Shown: positions 27,216 through 37,220, counted from the stretch's first letter. The stretch: DNA of 64,000 bases from Paenibacillus wulumuqiensis (GCF_000971965.1 NZ_LAQP01000016.1:124001-188000), one strand, 5' to 3'. Program-made: numbers and translations. Notes: generated from the letters alone by a model not told the origin.

Positions 27216-27986
27216 TCAATTCGGCGAATCGGTAACTTCTACCTTCTTCTTGAGCAGCTTTTTCACTGCATTGGCGGCGCGTACCTGCAGATGCAGCGAA
27301 GGAGAGATACAGCGGCGGCACTGCCCTGCGCGAATCGCCTGACGAATCTCGTCCACCGTCTCATAAGTACCGGGCAGCTCGTTGAACACACAGCCGACCT
27401 GGAACATTTGGTGCGCATCACTACCAGCGACGACCGGCACATCATGCTGCTCACCCAGGGTGAGTACTTTGGCGATATTTTCCTGAATGCCGATCTCGTG
27501 CAGATCCTTGCCGTTCAGGTCAAAGGCATCGAATCGGCGCAGCAGCTCCGGTGCCACATGGTACAGATGATTGGATTCGCGGAACGGATGTCCCCCGATG
27601 ACCATCAATCCTGCCGGATGACACAGATCGAACAGTCCTTCCAGCGGGATAAAATGCTCTGGCGAAGTGTAGCTCTCCAGTGCCTCACGTACCTGGAGCA
27701 GCGCGTCCTTGGGTCCACTGACCAGAATATGCCCGCCCTCGGCCACATCGACTTCCATACCGGTAAAGATGCGGAATCCATCCCGGTCATAATAATGCCC
27801 GTTGCACGGCAGATGCTGATCCAGCGTACCATACACCTCGTCAAACCGGCGGGTATTAAAATGCTCGGTCAGAATGATCGCATCCAGATCATGCGTTTTG
27901 GCTTCATCCAGAATGGTATAGAAGTGCTCCAGTGAAAAGTCTGTTTTCTTGGATAATTTGGCGTGAATATGAAAGTCGATTCTCAT
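27216..27986 (-). CDS. PHP-domain phosphoesterase/hydrolase
   Basis: A 256-residue PHP-superfamily enzyme. Metal ligands are visible in order: DFHIH near the N-terminus, ILTEHFN near residue 40, GMEVDV near 80, GGHPFRESNH near 133, and SDAHQ near 197. Together they form the trinuclear metal site of PHP phosphatases. The place between an AfuC-type ATPase gene and an rpiR gene suggests it acts on the imported compound, for example removing phosphate from a sugar phosphate or cleaving a phosphodiester (inference). GGAGG lies 7 bases before the chosen ATG. Confidence 0.8.
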   Translation of the reverse strand: MRIDFHIHAKLSKKTDFSLEHFYTILDEAKTHDLDAIILTEHFNTRRFDEVYGTLDQHLPCNGHYYDRDGFRIFTGMEVDVAEGGHILVSGPKDALLQVREALESYTSPEHFIPLEGLFDLCHPAGLMVIGGHPFRESNHLYHVAPELLRRFDAFDLNGKDLHEIGIQENIAKVLTLGEQHDVPVVAGSDAHQMFQVGCVFNELPGTYETVDEIRQAIRAGQCRRCISPSLHLQVRAANAVKKLLKKKVEVTDSPN

Positions 27987-28068
27987 GATAGGTTCCTCCA
28001 TAAAATTAAAATTCGATTAGGTGCATCATTTCAGCTAGAGATGCTGCTTCCCGTTCTTCTCGGCATGC

Positions 28069-29211
28069 TCAGGCCCGAACCATTTCCCGGATCGGCATCA
28101 CCGGGCGGATATCCGTCAGCAGACGGCCGCTGTCCCGGTTGTATATATTCATATATTCGGGATTCAGCGTCATATACACCGTCTCGCCGCAGCTGTATTC
28201 GGCATCCCCGAGCACACGGGCGCTCAGTTCACTGCCATCGGTCATCAGCTTCACCAGCGTTTCGGCACCTGCCGGGAAGACTGCTTCGACGACAGACGGC
28301 ACCGCATGCGGTACAAAGCTGCGATGCAGCTGGATATGCTCCGGCTTGATCGTCAAAATGACCGGCATCGTCTCTGTCAATGTAATGCCTTCCAGCGGAA
28401 AAGAGCAGACCGGCGAACTCAGATACACTCGTCCGCCATCCGCCGCGATCAGCTCGGCACCCATATGATTCGTGTCCATGCCGCCACTACCGAAGAAATC
28501 AGCCACCTGCAGCGTAGCCGGTCTGCGATACAGCACCTGCGGCCGATCCAGCTGCACAATCTCCCCTTCAAAAAACACCGCAATCCGCGTCGACAGGGTC
28601 AGCGCTTCCTGCTGGTCATGCGTCACATAGATAATCGTCGCGCCCAGTTCCCGGTGCAGCCGCTTGAGCTCTGCTCTCATCTCCACACGTAGCCGGGCAT
28701 CCAGATTGGATAATGGCTCATCCAGCAGCAGCACCTGCGGCTCGGTCACAATCGCTCTCGCAATCGCAACCCGCTGCTGCTGCCCGCCGGACAGCTCACC
28801 CGGATAACGTTCGGCCAGATCGGCGATACGTACTTTTTCCAGGGCGGCGGTGACCTTTTCACGAATCTCGGTTCTGGACTGGCGGCGCACCTGCAGACCG
28901 AATGCCACATTCTCATAGACCGACATATGCGGCCACAGGGCATAGCTCTGGAACACAAGACTCAGTCCGCGCTTGGCTGGGTCCATATGGTAGGCGGTCT
29001 CTCCATTGGCTACTTCCTGGCCGTGCAGCACAATCGTGCCACCATCCGCTTTTTGCAGACCGGCAATCGTGCGCAGCAGCGTCGTCTTGCCGCAGCCGGA
29101 AGGCCCGAGAAAGGTCATAAAGTCCCCCTGCTCAATCGTCAGGTCGATGCCTTTCAGTATGCTTTTGCGGCCCATATCGACGCGGATTCCCTGCAGTTCA
29201 ATCGCATTCAT
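28069..29211 (-). CDS. ABC importer ATPase (Fe3+/phosphonate/AfuC type)
   Basis: A 380-residue ATPase with Walker A GPSGCGKTTLLRTIAG, the signature LSGGQQQRVAIARAI, Walker B VLLLDEPLSNLD and a switch His in YVTHDQQEAL. A C-terminal TOBE domain follows (about 280-360). This is the CysA/PotA/FbpC subclass. It starts one base after the permease stop; ATG with GGAGG 8 bases upstream was preferred to a TTG five codons earlier. It energises uptake by the permease at 29213 and the lipoprotein at 31160. Confidence 0.92.
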   Translation of the reverse strand: MNAIELQGIRVDMGRKSILKGIDLTIEQGDFMTFLGPSGCGKTTLLRTIAGLQKADGGTIVLHGQEVANGETAYHMDPAKRGLSLVFQSYALWPHMSVYENVAFGLQVRRQSRTEIREKVTAALEKVRIADLAERYPGELSGGQQQRVAIARAIVTEPQVLLLDEPLSNLDARLRVEMRAELKRLHRELGATIIYVTHDQQEALTLSTRIAVFFEGEIVQLDRPQVLYRRPATLQVADFFGSGGMDTNHMGAELIAADGGRVYLSSPVCSFPLEGITLTETMPVILTIKPEHIQLHRSFVPHAVPSVVEAVFPAGAETLVKLMTDGSELSARVLGDAEYSCGETVYMTLNPEYMNIYNRDSGRLLTDIRPVMPIREMVRA

Positions 29212-29212
29212 A

Positions 29213-31051
29213 TCATTGTCCTCCAATCCCTGTGGTCAGATCTGCCTTGCCGTATCGGGTGGCCAGATAATAGACCAGAATCACAATCGCAATCATAATC
29301 ATCAGCACCACATTGGTCAGCTGGGTGTAGCCTTTTTCCACATATTCAAATGTTAATGTCGTCAGTGTCTCCGTACGCGGCGTAACCAGCATGATGATCA
29401 ACTCCGTCTCCTTCATCGCCCCGATAAATACGAGCAAAAAGGCGGACAGCAGACTTTTGCGGTTCAGCGGCAGCAGAATTCGGCGGAACCGGGTCCACCA
29501 GGAAGCCCCGCTCACCTGGGCCGATTCCTCCAGCTCTCCGCCAATCTGCATGACCGACGCACTGCCTGCCTTGACGGTAAAAGGCAGTTCCTTGACGACG
29601 GTAATCAGAATGATCAGCCAGACCGTACCATACAGCGCGGGAACGATAAAATGCGGCTTGGCAAACATCGTAATATAGATTGCAGACAGCGAAATCCCCG
29701 GAATCAGATACGGGAAAAAGGATACCTGATCGACCATGCGCCCGATCCACGTCTGTTTGCCTCTGGCCGCCACATAACCGAGAATCAGACCGACTACGGC
29801 AGCGATCACCGACGAGATGGCCGCAATCCAGAGCGAATTGCGCAGTGCCAGCAAGAAGATCGGATTGTGCAGTACGCCCTTTTCACCGGAATTGATCCCG
29901 CTCACCGAGCCGCCGATCCAGTAATGGAGCGTCCAGTTATCCGCCGTATACACGCCTTCGCGCAGCATAAATGTCTGCAGCAGCAAAATAAGCAGCGGTA
30001 CGACCGAGACCAGCGTCATAAGCATGACTGTGATCCCTGCCAGCGGACGGCGCAGACGCCCCAGCGGCATAACGGTCTTGTGGCTGTCCTTGCCGGTGAC
30101 AGTAACAAAGCTGCGCTGGCGGCCGACGATCCGGTGGTTCATATAGATCATCAGCATCGAGATCAGCATCAGCATCAGACTGAGCACATGCGCTTCTGTC
30201 GTCAGCCGAGCACGCATACTCGAATACAGCATCGTCGAGATCATATAGAAATCGACCGGTGTACCAAGAATGGCCGGTACCCCGTACGAACTGATCGCCC
30301 GGGTAAAGGTAAGAATAAATCCCGAGAGAATCGCCGGCAGCATCAGCGGAAATACAATTCTGCGCAAAATTCGGAATCGTCCCGCTCCGCTCATACTCGC
30401 CGCTTCCTCCAGCTGGCTGTTCATCGAACTGAGCGCCGCGCCGACCAGCAGGAAGAAATACACACTGTCATGGATCGATAGCGACGCCACGATCGGCACG
30501 AATCCGTATGCCAGCCAGTCCGGCGTGCTTATATGGGTGAGCGACTGCAGAATCCCCGGCGTCCCGCCAATCTTTTCGTTTTTGAAAAAAGTTAGCCAGG
30601 CCTGCGCAATAACCCAGGATGGCAGCAGATACGGAATGACCGCCAGAAAGGTAATGCCTTTTTTGAAAGGAAGATCGGTACGGGTGACCAGCCAAGCCAG
30701 ACCGCAGCCGAGCACCATCGAGATGACCGATACACACAGCGCTACCGCCGATGCATGGAGAATCGGCTTGTAAAACAGGGATGAACTGATGTCGCTCGCC
30801 AGCACCCGCTGCCAGTGATAAAACGTAAAATGCCCCGGATTGGCTGCTGCGGTAATCCGCATATCCTGCTGCTTCCAGACGAAGGTGGCGATCAGAATCT
30901 CCACTACCGGCCAGATAATCGTATAGGTGAGGAACAACAGCCCGATTGTACCGATCAGGTTCACCGGATTGCGCAGCCAGCCAGTCACCTGATTCCACAG
31001 ACGGCTCCGGTTTCGTTTCAGGGAGATGGGGGACAATGACTTGCTGGACAT
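29213..31051 (-). CDS. Fused ABC importer permease (FbpB/AfuB type)
   Basis: A 612-residue permease with about twelve membrane spans and two complete transport domains. Each has its own EAA loop: EEAASMSGAGRFRILRRIVF near 225 and EESAQVSGASWWTRFRRILL near 525. This double-domain form is typical of Fe3+, thiamine, 2-aminoethylphosphonate and hexose-phosphate importers. AGGAGGGG precedes the ATG. It lies between the binding protein and the ATPase, in the same direction. Confidence 0.92.
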   Translation of the reverse strand: MSSKSLSPISLKRNRSRLWNQVTGWLRNPVNLIGTIGLLFLTYTIIWPVVEILIATFVWKQQDMRITAAANPGHFTFYHWQRVLASDISSSLFYKPILHASAVALCVSVISMVLGCGLAWLVTRTDLPFKKGITFLAVIPYLLPSWVIAQAWLTFFKNEKIGGTPGILQSLTHISTPDWLAYGFVPIVASLSIHDSVYFFLLVGAALSSMNSQLEEAASMSGAGRFRILRRIVFPLMLPAILSGFILTFTRAISSYGVPAILGTPVDFYMISTMLYSSMRARLTTEAHVLSLMLMLISMLMIYMNHRIVGRQRSFVTVTGKDSHKTVMPLGRLRRPLAGITVMLMTLVSVVPLLILLLQTFMLREGVYTADNWTLHYWIGGSVSGINSGEKGVLHNPIFLLALRNSLWIAAISSVIAAVVGLILGYVAARGKQTWIGRMVDQVSFFPYLIPGISLSAIYITMFAKPHFIVPALYGTVWLIILITVVKELPFTVKAGSASVMQIGGELEESAQVSGASWWTRFRRILLPLNRKSLLSAFLLVFIGAMKETELIIMLVTPRTETLTTLTFEYVEKGYTQLTNVVLMIMIAIVILVYYLATRYGKADLTTGIGGQ

Positions 31052-31159
31052 CCGGCTCCCCTCCTTTTTTTGTATTTTGAGTTTGTAGGATTGAAGCTAT
31101 GAAGCTGCAGCAATGGCAGCAATCACACTGATCCACGGTGCAGCTTCATCAGACTTTGA

Positions 31160-32341
31160 TTATTTTTGCTGAATCCAGAAGTCGCGTACCTTTGGTGAAG
31201 TCATATACAGTGTGTCCGCATCATAATCCCACAGGTTCAGCTCTTCAAAGCCGATCGGGTTCTTGGTCTTCACATCCGAACGCGGTACCCATGATCCCAC
31301 TTCGTTAAAGGCTGCGAGGCCCTCGCCCTTACCATCCTGCTCGCCCATCATCCAGCGGATAAACAGCTTGCCGGCGGCCTGGTGCGGCGCTTTGTTGGCA
31401 ATGTACAGGTAGCCGGAATCCGCTACTGACGTCTTCGGCTGGATATCGTAGATCGGCTTCACATCCCAGCCATTCTCCTCGACTTTGGACACATCGCCGG
31501 AGACGGCGATACCCACTGCACCGCTCGGCGTTTTGCCGATCGCATCCAGTACATCGTCACTGCCCTTGAGGACGGTCAGTCCGTTGGCGAACAACTGACG
31601 GATGAATTCATAGCCGGCATTTTCCGTACCGCTGAGCTGAATATCCTTGCCGAACTTTTGCTTGTAGGCGGCAGCCATATCATCGCTATGTATGACCATC
31701 GTAGTGAACAGATCCATAAAAGCCGGAGAGCTGAGCGGATCGGCGACATATATTTTGTTCTTGAACTCCGGCGTGGTCAGGTCCCACCAGTTGGTGACGG
31801 GAGTCTTTTTGTAATAGTCGGTGTTGTAAAAGATCGTGCGGAATTCGGCATAGTTGGCATAACCTGGCGCTTTGGTGCGGTAAGGCTCGTCGACTTTGGG
31901 CGCGATATCATCGGGCAGGTATTTGAGATAACGTCCCTGTTCGACCATTTCCTTGCCGACCGCTCCGCTCACTTCCTTGGTGATGATCACATCCGGGTTG
32001 AACTGTCCGGCATCCTGTTCATTGGTGACTTTATCCATCATCTCGTCGGATTTGACTTTGCTCACTTCGACTTTGACGCCGGGGTACTTTTTCATAAAGG
32101 TCTCGGCGGCATCATTGGCCCGGCCGGATGTGGAATACACGACTACTTTACCTTCCTGCTTGGCCTGGGCGTATAGCTGGTCCGCCGTTTCATTCGTCGT
32201 TATCGTCTGAGCCGCCTGTCCGTTCGCCGCCGCTTCGGTTCCTGTATTGCCACAGGCCGATAACAGCAGAGCAGGCACGAGCAGCAGAGACAGCAAGCCT
32301 GCAGGTTTGATCCATTGGTGATTCATTGATCCGTTTTTCAT
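31160..32341 (-). CDS. Extracellular binding lipoprotein (Fbp/AfuA type)
   Basis: A 393-residue lipoprotein: signal peptide with the lipobox LLLSACGN, then a family 1/6-type solute-binding domain (LYAQAKQEGKVVVYSTSGRA, GQFNPDVIITKEVSGAVGKE, GAVGIAVSGDVSKVEENGWD). Relatives bind ferric iron, 2-aminoethylphosphonate or hexose phosphates. No iron-binding Tyr pair can be asserted from reading alone. AGGAGG sits 5 bases before the chosen ATG. With the PHP hydrolase and RpiR regulator in the same string, a phosphorylated organic substrate is the best guess. Confidence 0.88.
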   Translation of the reverse strand: MKNGSMNHQWIKPAGLLSLLLVPALLLSACGNTGTEAAANGQAAQTITTNETADQLYAQAKQEGKVVVYSTSGRANDAAETFMKKYPGVKVEVSKVKSDEMMDKVTNEQDAGQFNPDVIITKEVSGAVGKEMVEQGRYLKYLPDDIAPKVDEPYRTKAPGYANYAEFRTIFYNTDYYKKTPVTNWWDLTTPEFKNKIYVADPLSSPAFMDLFTTMVIHSDDMAAAYKQKFGKDIQLSGTENAGYEFIRQLFANGLTVLKGSDDVLDAIGKTPSGAVGIAVSGDVSKVEENGWDVKPIYDIQPKTSVADSGYLYIANKAPHQAAGKLFIRWMMGEQDGKGEGLAAFNEVGSWVPRSDVKTKNPIGFEELNLWDYDADTLYMTSPKVRDFWIQQK

Positions 32342-32705
32342 AAATTCCTCCTGGAATACATGATAAATGGCATCCTCCGGCATTGCTGTCCTTCAGCTTG
32401 CCGTGCGCCGCTTTCTTTATTCATATTAGGGGGGAAGTGTAAGAAGATGATTAACGAAGGTGAAGAATTTGGTAAAAAATTATCTTTTTATTTAATTATG
32501 ATAATTTTCTTTCAAAAAAAGAAAGAAAGCGACCGTGGGCTGCCTCGGGTTGAGGAAGCTACGGTCGCTTGGGAGTTGCTATGGGCGGTGAGGTTGCAGG
32601 TCTGGTACTTCTAGCGTCATTAGCTGCATCGTTCAATTTGCCCTGTACGCTTGTATCACCAATTGTCCCATCGACGGTAATGGTGAACAGGCTGCGCAAT
32701 TAAGA
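32342..32705. other. Intergenic region before the importer operon
   Basis: 364 bases. It holds the upstream region of the binding lipoprotein gene and the terminator (32510-32570) of the flavin reductase-like gene. The A/T-rich segment near 32475-32525 reflects that terminator. No clear SigA promoter for the importer was found. Confidence 0.5.
32510..32570 (-). terminator. Intrinsic terminator
   Basis: On the minus strand AAGCGACCGT, a 24-base loop, ACGGTCGCTT, then TTCTTTCTTTTTTTG. It is 136 bases after the stop at 32706. Confidence 0.8.
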
Positions 32706-33329
32706 TTAGTCATGGCTGTTCATAAAAGGGGCAGCCAGACGGGATGGATGCAGCTTTTCTCCAAGGGTGTAGAATTCGCAGAAGCTCATCATCAGCGGCT
32801 TCCAGCGGTCCGGATTGATATGGTTGCGAGGGGGCGTGAGCAGGGATTCCTCAATATGTACCTTGGCGATTCGCAGTTCAACAGCGTTGATATGGCCGGT
32901 GCCCTTGTTGTCAAAGGCATGGATTTGTTCGACGACGGCTTCCATCTGCACAGGGCATTCCTGTACTCTTGGCGCATTGACCTGATCGGCTTGCAGCGGG
33001 TGCAGGCCGGCGCTGGTGAATTTGTCGGGTTCGTGTATGTAACCCATCGCTGCTTTGTATTCCGGTACTGGCGTTCTGCCGGTTGTGAGTGCCAGGCGGT
33101 CGACTGCATGGACCTGGTCGGCGGAAGGCAGGTTCAGTACGCACTGCTGCTCTCTTTGCAGATTCAGCATCGTCTGGGAGCGGCTGGACATGCCGATCAT
33201 GCAGGAATGGTTCAGCCACCAGATCGATGAGATCGGTGCCAGATTGGGTGTTCCGTCTTCATTCAGGGTACTGATCAGTACGACCGGTGTGCCGAAATAC
33301 AGCATGCTTGGATCGATAGTTTGGTGCAT
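32706..33329 (-). CDS. Flavin reductase-like (FMN split-barrel) protein
   Basis: A 207-residue protein of the flavin reductase-like FMN-binding split barrel family: PVVLISTLNEDGTPNLAPIS, then CMIGMSSRSQTMLNLQRE and CVLNLPSADQVHAVDRLALT. Members bind FMN and reduce flavins or act as oxidoreductases; the substrate is unknown. AGGAG lies 7 bases before the ATG. Same direction as adaA upstream (63-base gap), possibly one transcript. Confidence 0.85.
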   Translation of the reverse strand: MHQTIDPSMLYFGTPVVLISTLNEDGTPNLAPISSIWWLNHSCMIGMSSRSQTMLNLQREQQCVLNLPSADQVHAVDRLALTTGRTPVPEYKAAMGYIHEPDKFTSAGLHPLQADQVNAPRVQECPVQMEAVVEQIHAFDNKGTGHINAVELRIAKVHIEESLLTPPRNHINPDRWKPLMMSFCEFYTLGEKLHPSRLAAPFMNSHD

Positions 33330-33392
33330 GGGATCACTCCTCTGTAACAGGTTATGCCCAGTATAAAAGAGGCGGGAGTGATCCGTCTTTTG

Positions 33393-33977
33393 TTATCTTG
33401 CTTGTTCATTGCTGCTGTACATCCGCAGCCGATAAGCGGTGGGAGTCTGCCCGTTTTTCTTTTTGAACAGGGTGGCAAAATAGGCGGGATTCAGGAAGCC
33501 TACATCCATGCCGATCTCGGAGACGGTCTTCTGTGTCTCCCGCAATAGCCCTGCCGCCTGCTGCAGGCGTATGGACTGGAGGTATTCGGCGGGAGAGCAG
33601 CCTTTGAGTTCCGTGAACGAGCGCTGCAAATGAAACGGGCTTACACTGACTTCCCGGGACAGATCATCCAGACTCCAATTTTCCGCATAGCGCTGTTCGA
33701 TCAGCAGAGCCACATCTTCGACCCATTCGGTGCGCGGCGGCTGCAGCTGATCCGGCTGGCATCTTTTGCAGGCATGGAATCCGGCATCCAGCGCTTCCTG
33801 TCCATTTCGGAAGACCTTTACATTCTCCCGGTTGGGCATACGTGATTTGCAGGATGGTCTGCAGAAAATGCGGGTAGTCTTAACCGCGTAAAAGAAAATA
33901 CCGTCGTAGGAGGCATCGTTACGGATGATCGCTTGCCAGTGGGTTTCTGTTAATTCCAGGCCGTTATGGTTAGACAT
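33393..33977 (-). CDS. adaA: AdaA-type methylphosphotriester transferase/AraC activator
   Basis: A 194-residue protein with the Ada N-terminal zinc domain. Cysteines are at RIFCRPSCKSRMP and at HACKRCQPD. The first Cys is the expected acceptor of methyl groups from DNA phosphotriesters. Two AraC-type helix-turn-helix units follow (WSLDDLSREVSVSPFHLQRS, and VSEIGMDVGFLNPAYFATLF). Methylation turns such proteins into activators of the adaptive alkylation response. No adaB (O6-methylguanine transferase) lies in the window next to it. AAGGAG precedes the ATG. Confidence 0.9.
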   Translation of the reverse strand: MSNHNGLELTETHWQAIIRNDASYDGIFFYAVKTTRIFCRPSCKSRMPNRENVKVFRNGQEALDAGFHACKRCQPDQLQPPRTEWVEDVALLIEQRYAENWSLDDLSREVSVSPFHLQRSFTELKGCSPAEYLQSIRLQQAAGLLRETQKTVSEIGMDVGFLNPAYFATLFKKKNGQTPTAYRLRMYSSNEQAR

Positions 33978-34352
33978 ATGATCTCTCCTTCCAATCTTGC
34001 TACCTAATTGTTGAAATACATTGGGCTGTCTTGTGTAACGTTCAAATGACTCTGCCGCTTGGCAAATCTATTCTACTAATCTCTTTTTATAACAAATATG
34101 GAAAAGTACCTCGGTTTCATTTCATAATTCATTTTACGCTTTTTTGCTTCTGAATTGGTTACTTCTCTTTATGTATTTCCATAAAAATCAGACTCCGACT
34201 TGTCCTGTCACCATTTTAGTGAAAACGCTACCTTTTAGCTGGATACTTACTCTTTTATAGCTCGCTTAGCTATTTAGTCCCTGCTCCTTTTGACCGATAT
34301 AAATACGTGATTACATTTTATGTTAAGTATTACTAGATCAGGGGGAGTCAAT
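33978..34352. other. Divergent intergenic region, adaA/chemoreceptor
   Basis: 375 AT-rich bases. Contains a SigD-like -10 element for the chemoreceptor (34293-34300). No gene or terminator seen. Confidence 0.5.
34274..34300 (+). promoter_or_regulatory. Possible SigD (flagellar/chemotaxis) promoter
   Basis: ACCGATAT (34293-34300) matches seven of eight bases of the SigD -10 consensus GCCGATAT. The -35 at the right spacing (TTAG, 34274-34277) is poor against TAAA. It lies 52 bases before the chemoreceptor's start codon, where such a promoter would be expected. Confidence 0.45.
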
Positions 34353-36059
34353 TTGATTACAAAATGGAAATGGAGCAATCTGAAAATCGGCATGAAGTAT
34401 ATGCTTATTTTCGCTCTGGTATCGGTTATTTTCCTGGCATCTGTCGCCGCTACCTATACGGTACTACAGAACGCCCGGAAAACAATGGAGACATCCAGTA
34501 TGAAGAGTTGGGGAGCGATGAACATCTCCGAGCTGCTGTCTTTGTACAACCAGAAATACAATCATATTCCTGAATATATATTACTGTCCGAAGATCGGAT
34601 TTTATCCAATTATCTGGATGACAGCATGAAATTCACGGAGATCGCCAAGCAAGCCAAAACGCTGCTCAGTGCCGAACAGATGCAGACATTTAATCAGATC
34701 CTGGAGAACAATGACAAGCTGGATCAATACTTCTTCAGTACCATCGTTCCCAATGTACAAAATATCAATACCCAGAGCTTCGGCAAACTCCAGACAGAAG
34801 CTGAACAGCTGAAAGCACAAACGATGGAAGCCGGCAATCAGCTCAAGGAAGTCGCCAGCCGGGAGAGCGGCCAATCCATCGAGCAGACCAAAAAAGGCAT
34901 GACCAGTACCGTCACCCTGCTCGTCGTATCCGGAATTGCCTCTATTGTAATCGGCTTTGTCCTCATGTATGTGATCAGCCGCCGCATCAACCGGGAATTG
35001 AACAAAGTCGTTCAGGCGAGCGACCGTATCGCCGAAGGTCAGCTGAATAATGAACCGCTTCTCTATACCGGCAATGACGAGATCGGGCTGCTGTCCGACT
35101 CGATTAACCGAATGGGTTCTTCCCTGCAAAATATGATCCGTGAAGTGCAGGTGCTCGCTGTGGAAATGGATACTCACGGAACCGCATTGTCCGATGTATC
35201 CGGCAGAGTCAAAGAAAGCAGCGAACAGATCGCCATCACTATCGAGGAACTTGCTTCCGGAGCCAGCAGCCAGGCAAACGAAACAACAGAAATTGCCGAA
35301 AGTACGCACGAGTTCAGCGGACGTCTGGATCGTGCCCGTGCCCACAGCGAAGAACTCGTCACCTTCTCCGATGAAGCCCTCAGTGCTTCCATCAAAGGCG
35401 ACCATCAGATGAAAGCTTCCCTGGAACAGATGAGCGTGATCAATCAGGTCATGAACCAATCTGTAGATAAAGTAGCCAGTCTTGAAGCCAAAACGCATTC
35501 CATTACGGAAATTACCGATGTGATCAAATCGATTGCCAAGCAGACCAACCTGCTGGCGCTGAATGCTTCCATTGAAGCGGCACGCGCAGGTGAAGCCGGC
35601 AAAGGATTCGCGGTCGTCGCCGGAGAAATCCGCAAATTGTCGGAAGAAGTCTCCCGCTCGGTCGAAGATATTACCGGCGTGATTAGCGACATTCAGGAAC
35701 AATCTACCGTCATGTCCCAGGAACTGAAGCAGGGCTATGCGGAAGTATCCGAAGGTACACAGAAGATCGAGATCACCGGACAGTACTTTGCCGAGATCAA
35801 GCAGTATATTGAAGACATGACCGGACGCGTCAGTGCCATTTCCGATACGGTACAGCATGCCCAGAGCGCCAGCAGCCAGATTAATGAAGCGGTCAACAAC
35901 AGTGCCGCCATTTCCGAAGAGTCGGCGGCAGGTGCCGAGGAGATCTCAGCTTCCGTCCATGAACAGAAAGCTTCCATCGATCATATCTCCAGCAGCGCCC
36001 TGCAGCTCAAGGAAATGGTCGAACGAATGAATACCATGATCGGACGCTTCCATCTGTAG
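34353..36059 (+). CDS. Methyl-accepting chemotaxis protein
   Basis: A 568-residue transmembrane chemoreceptor. It has a first span (about residues 13-35), a helical outer domain of about 150 residues resembling the four-helix-bundle sensor, a second span (about 188-208) and a HAMP domain. The signalling domain carries the hallmark tip [19 protein letters not shown], then [21 protein letters not shown] start chosen because GGGGGAG lies 5 bases upstream; the ATG 11 codons earlier has no ribosome binding site. A sugar-binding lipoprotein gene follows after 27 bases, so the receptor may sense the loaded binding protein. Confidence 0.92.
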   Translation: MITKWKWSNLKIGMKYMLIFALVSVIFLASVAATYTVLQNARKTMETSSMKSWGAMNISELLSLYNQKYNHIPEYILLSEDRILSNYLDDSMKFTEIAKQAKTLLSAEQMQTFNQILENNDKLDQYFFSTIVPNVQNINTQSFGKLQTEAEQLKAQTMEAGNQLKEVASRESGQSIEQTKKGMTSTVTLLVVSGIASIVIGFVLMYVISRRINRELNKVVQASDRIAEGQLNNEPLLYTGNDEIGLLSDSINRMGSSLQNMIREVQVLAVEMDTHGTALSDVSGRVKESSEQIAITIEELASGASSQANETTEIAESTHEFSGRLDRARAHSEELVTFSDEALSASIKGDHQMKASLEQMSVINQVMNQSVDKVASLEAKTHSITEITDVIKSIAKQTNLLALNASIEAARAGEAGKGFAVVAGEIRKLSEEVSRSVEDITGVISDIQEQSTVMSQELKQGYAEVSEGTQKIEITGQYFAEIKQYIEDMTGRVSAISDTVQHAQSASSQINEAVNNSAAISEESAAGAEEISASVHEQKASIDHISSSALQLKEMVERMNTMIGRFHL

Positions 36060-36086
36060 ATGAAGCCGATATCAGGAGGATATAAC

Positions 36087-37142
36087 ATGAGAAAAACCAA
36101 AACACTGCTTGGAACGATGCTGCTTGCCACTGCCGTACTGTCGACCGCCTGCGGACCGGCACCGGCTGCTCCGACTTCCGACCCTGCCAAGGTCAAATTG
36201 ACACCGGATGACAAGCCTTATGTAGGCTTCGTTCTCGATACACTCAAAGAAGAGCGCTGGTACAAAGACAAAGCATTGTTCGAGAAAGAAATTCAGGACC
36301 AGGGCGGCCGGGTCAAGACGCTCGCAGCCAACGGGCTGGACGATGTACAGCTCAAGCAAGCTGAACTGCTCATCCATGAAGGGGTCGATGTGCTCGTCGT
36401 TGTGCCTCATGATGCCGAGAAATCCGCTGCTATCGTCGAAAAAGCCCACGCCGCCGGAATCAAAGTCGTCTCCTATGACCGGTTGATCAAAAACGCGGAT
36501 GTCGACTACTATGTGTCTTTTGATAACGAGAAGGTTGGCGTAATGCAGGCACAGGAAATCGTCAAACGTCAGCCGACCGGCAGCTATGCCTATATCGGCG
36601 GTGCCAAAACCGATAATAATGCCATCCTGTTCCGCCAGGGTGCCATGAGCGTATTACAGCCATTGATCGACAAAGGCGATATTCGCCTCGTGTATGACCA
36701 GTACACCGAAGGCTGGGACCCGGCCACTGCACAGAAAAATATGGCTTCCGCCCTCCAGCAAAACGGTAATAAGATCGATGCGGTCGTCGCAGCCAATGAC
36801 GGAACAGCCGGTGGGGTCATTAATTCACTGCAGGCCGCAGGCGTCAGCGGTGTGCCTGTATCCGGACAGGATGCCGAACTCGCAGGTGTACAGCGCGTTG
36901 CCAAAGGTACCCAGGCGATGACCATTTACAAGCCGATCACAGCCATCGCCAAACAGGCTGCCGATATGGCGCTGCAGGTAGCACAGGGTACAGCCATCCA
37001 GACAACCAGCCAGGTGAACAACGGCAAAATCGACGTCCCTTCCATCCTGCTGGAGCCTACCGCTGTGACCGCTGACAATATCCGTGATACCGTCGTCAAG
37101 GATGACTATCTCAAGGAAGCCGACATTTACGGTACGAAATAA
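36087..37142 (+). CDS. XylF-like sugar-binding lipoprotein
   Basis: A 351-residue lipoprotein: signal peptide with lipobox AVLSTACG, then a periplasmic-binding-protein type 1 fold (YVGFVLDTLKEERWYKDKAL, VDVLVVVPHDAEKSAAIVEK, VDAVVAANDGTAGGVINSLQ-like strands, GVPVSGQDAELAGVQRV). It most resembles D-xylose-binding XylF. AGGAGG precedes the ATG by 6 bases. No xylG/xylH follows; a decayed insertion sequence lies downstream. Paired with the chemoreceptor upstream, it may work mainly in sensing. Confidence 0.88.
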   Translation: MRKTKTLLGTMLLATAVLSTACGPAPAAPTSDPAKVKLTPDDKPYVGFVLDTLKEERWYKDKALFEKEIQDQGGRVKTLAANGLDDVQLKQAELLIHEGVDVLVVVPHDAEKSAAIVEKAHAAGIKVVSYDRLIKNADVDYYVSFDNEKVGVMQAQEIVKRQPTGSYAYIGGAKTDNNAILFRQGAMSVLQPLIDKGDIRLVYDQYTEGWDPATAQKNMASALQQNGNKIDAVVAANDGTAGGVINSLQAAGVSGVPVSGQDAELAGVQRVAKGTQAMTIYKPITAIAKQAADMALQVAQGTAIQTTSQVNNGKIDVPSILLEPTAVTADNIRDTVVKDDYLKEADIYGTK

Positions 37143-37220
37143 CAACCCATTTATCTAATCAAAAGGAATACAACTATCAAAAAGCCGGAGACTGCATATG
37201 CAGCTGGTATTATCCCCTCA

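Noticed and set aside
34602-35858. 418-codon open frame antisense to the chemoreceptor gene
   Set aside because: Phe/Asp/Gly/His-rich mirror of the chemoreceptor's regular codon pattern; no initiation site.
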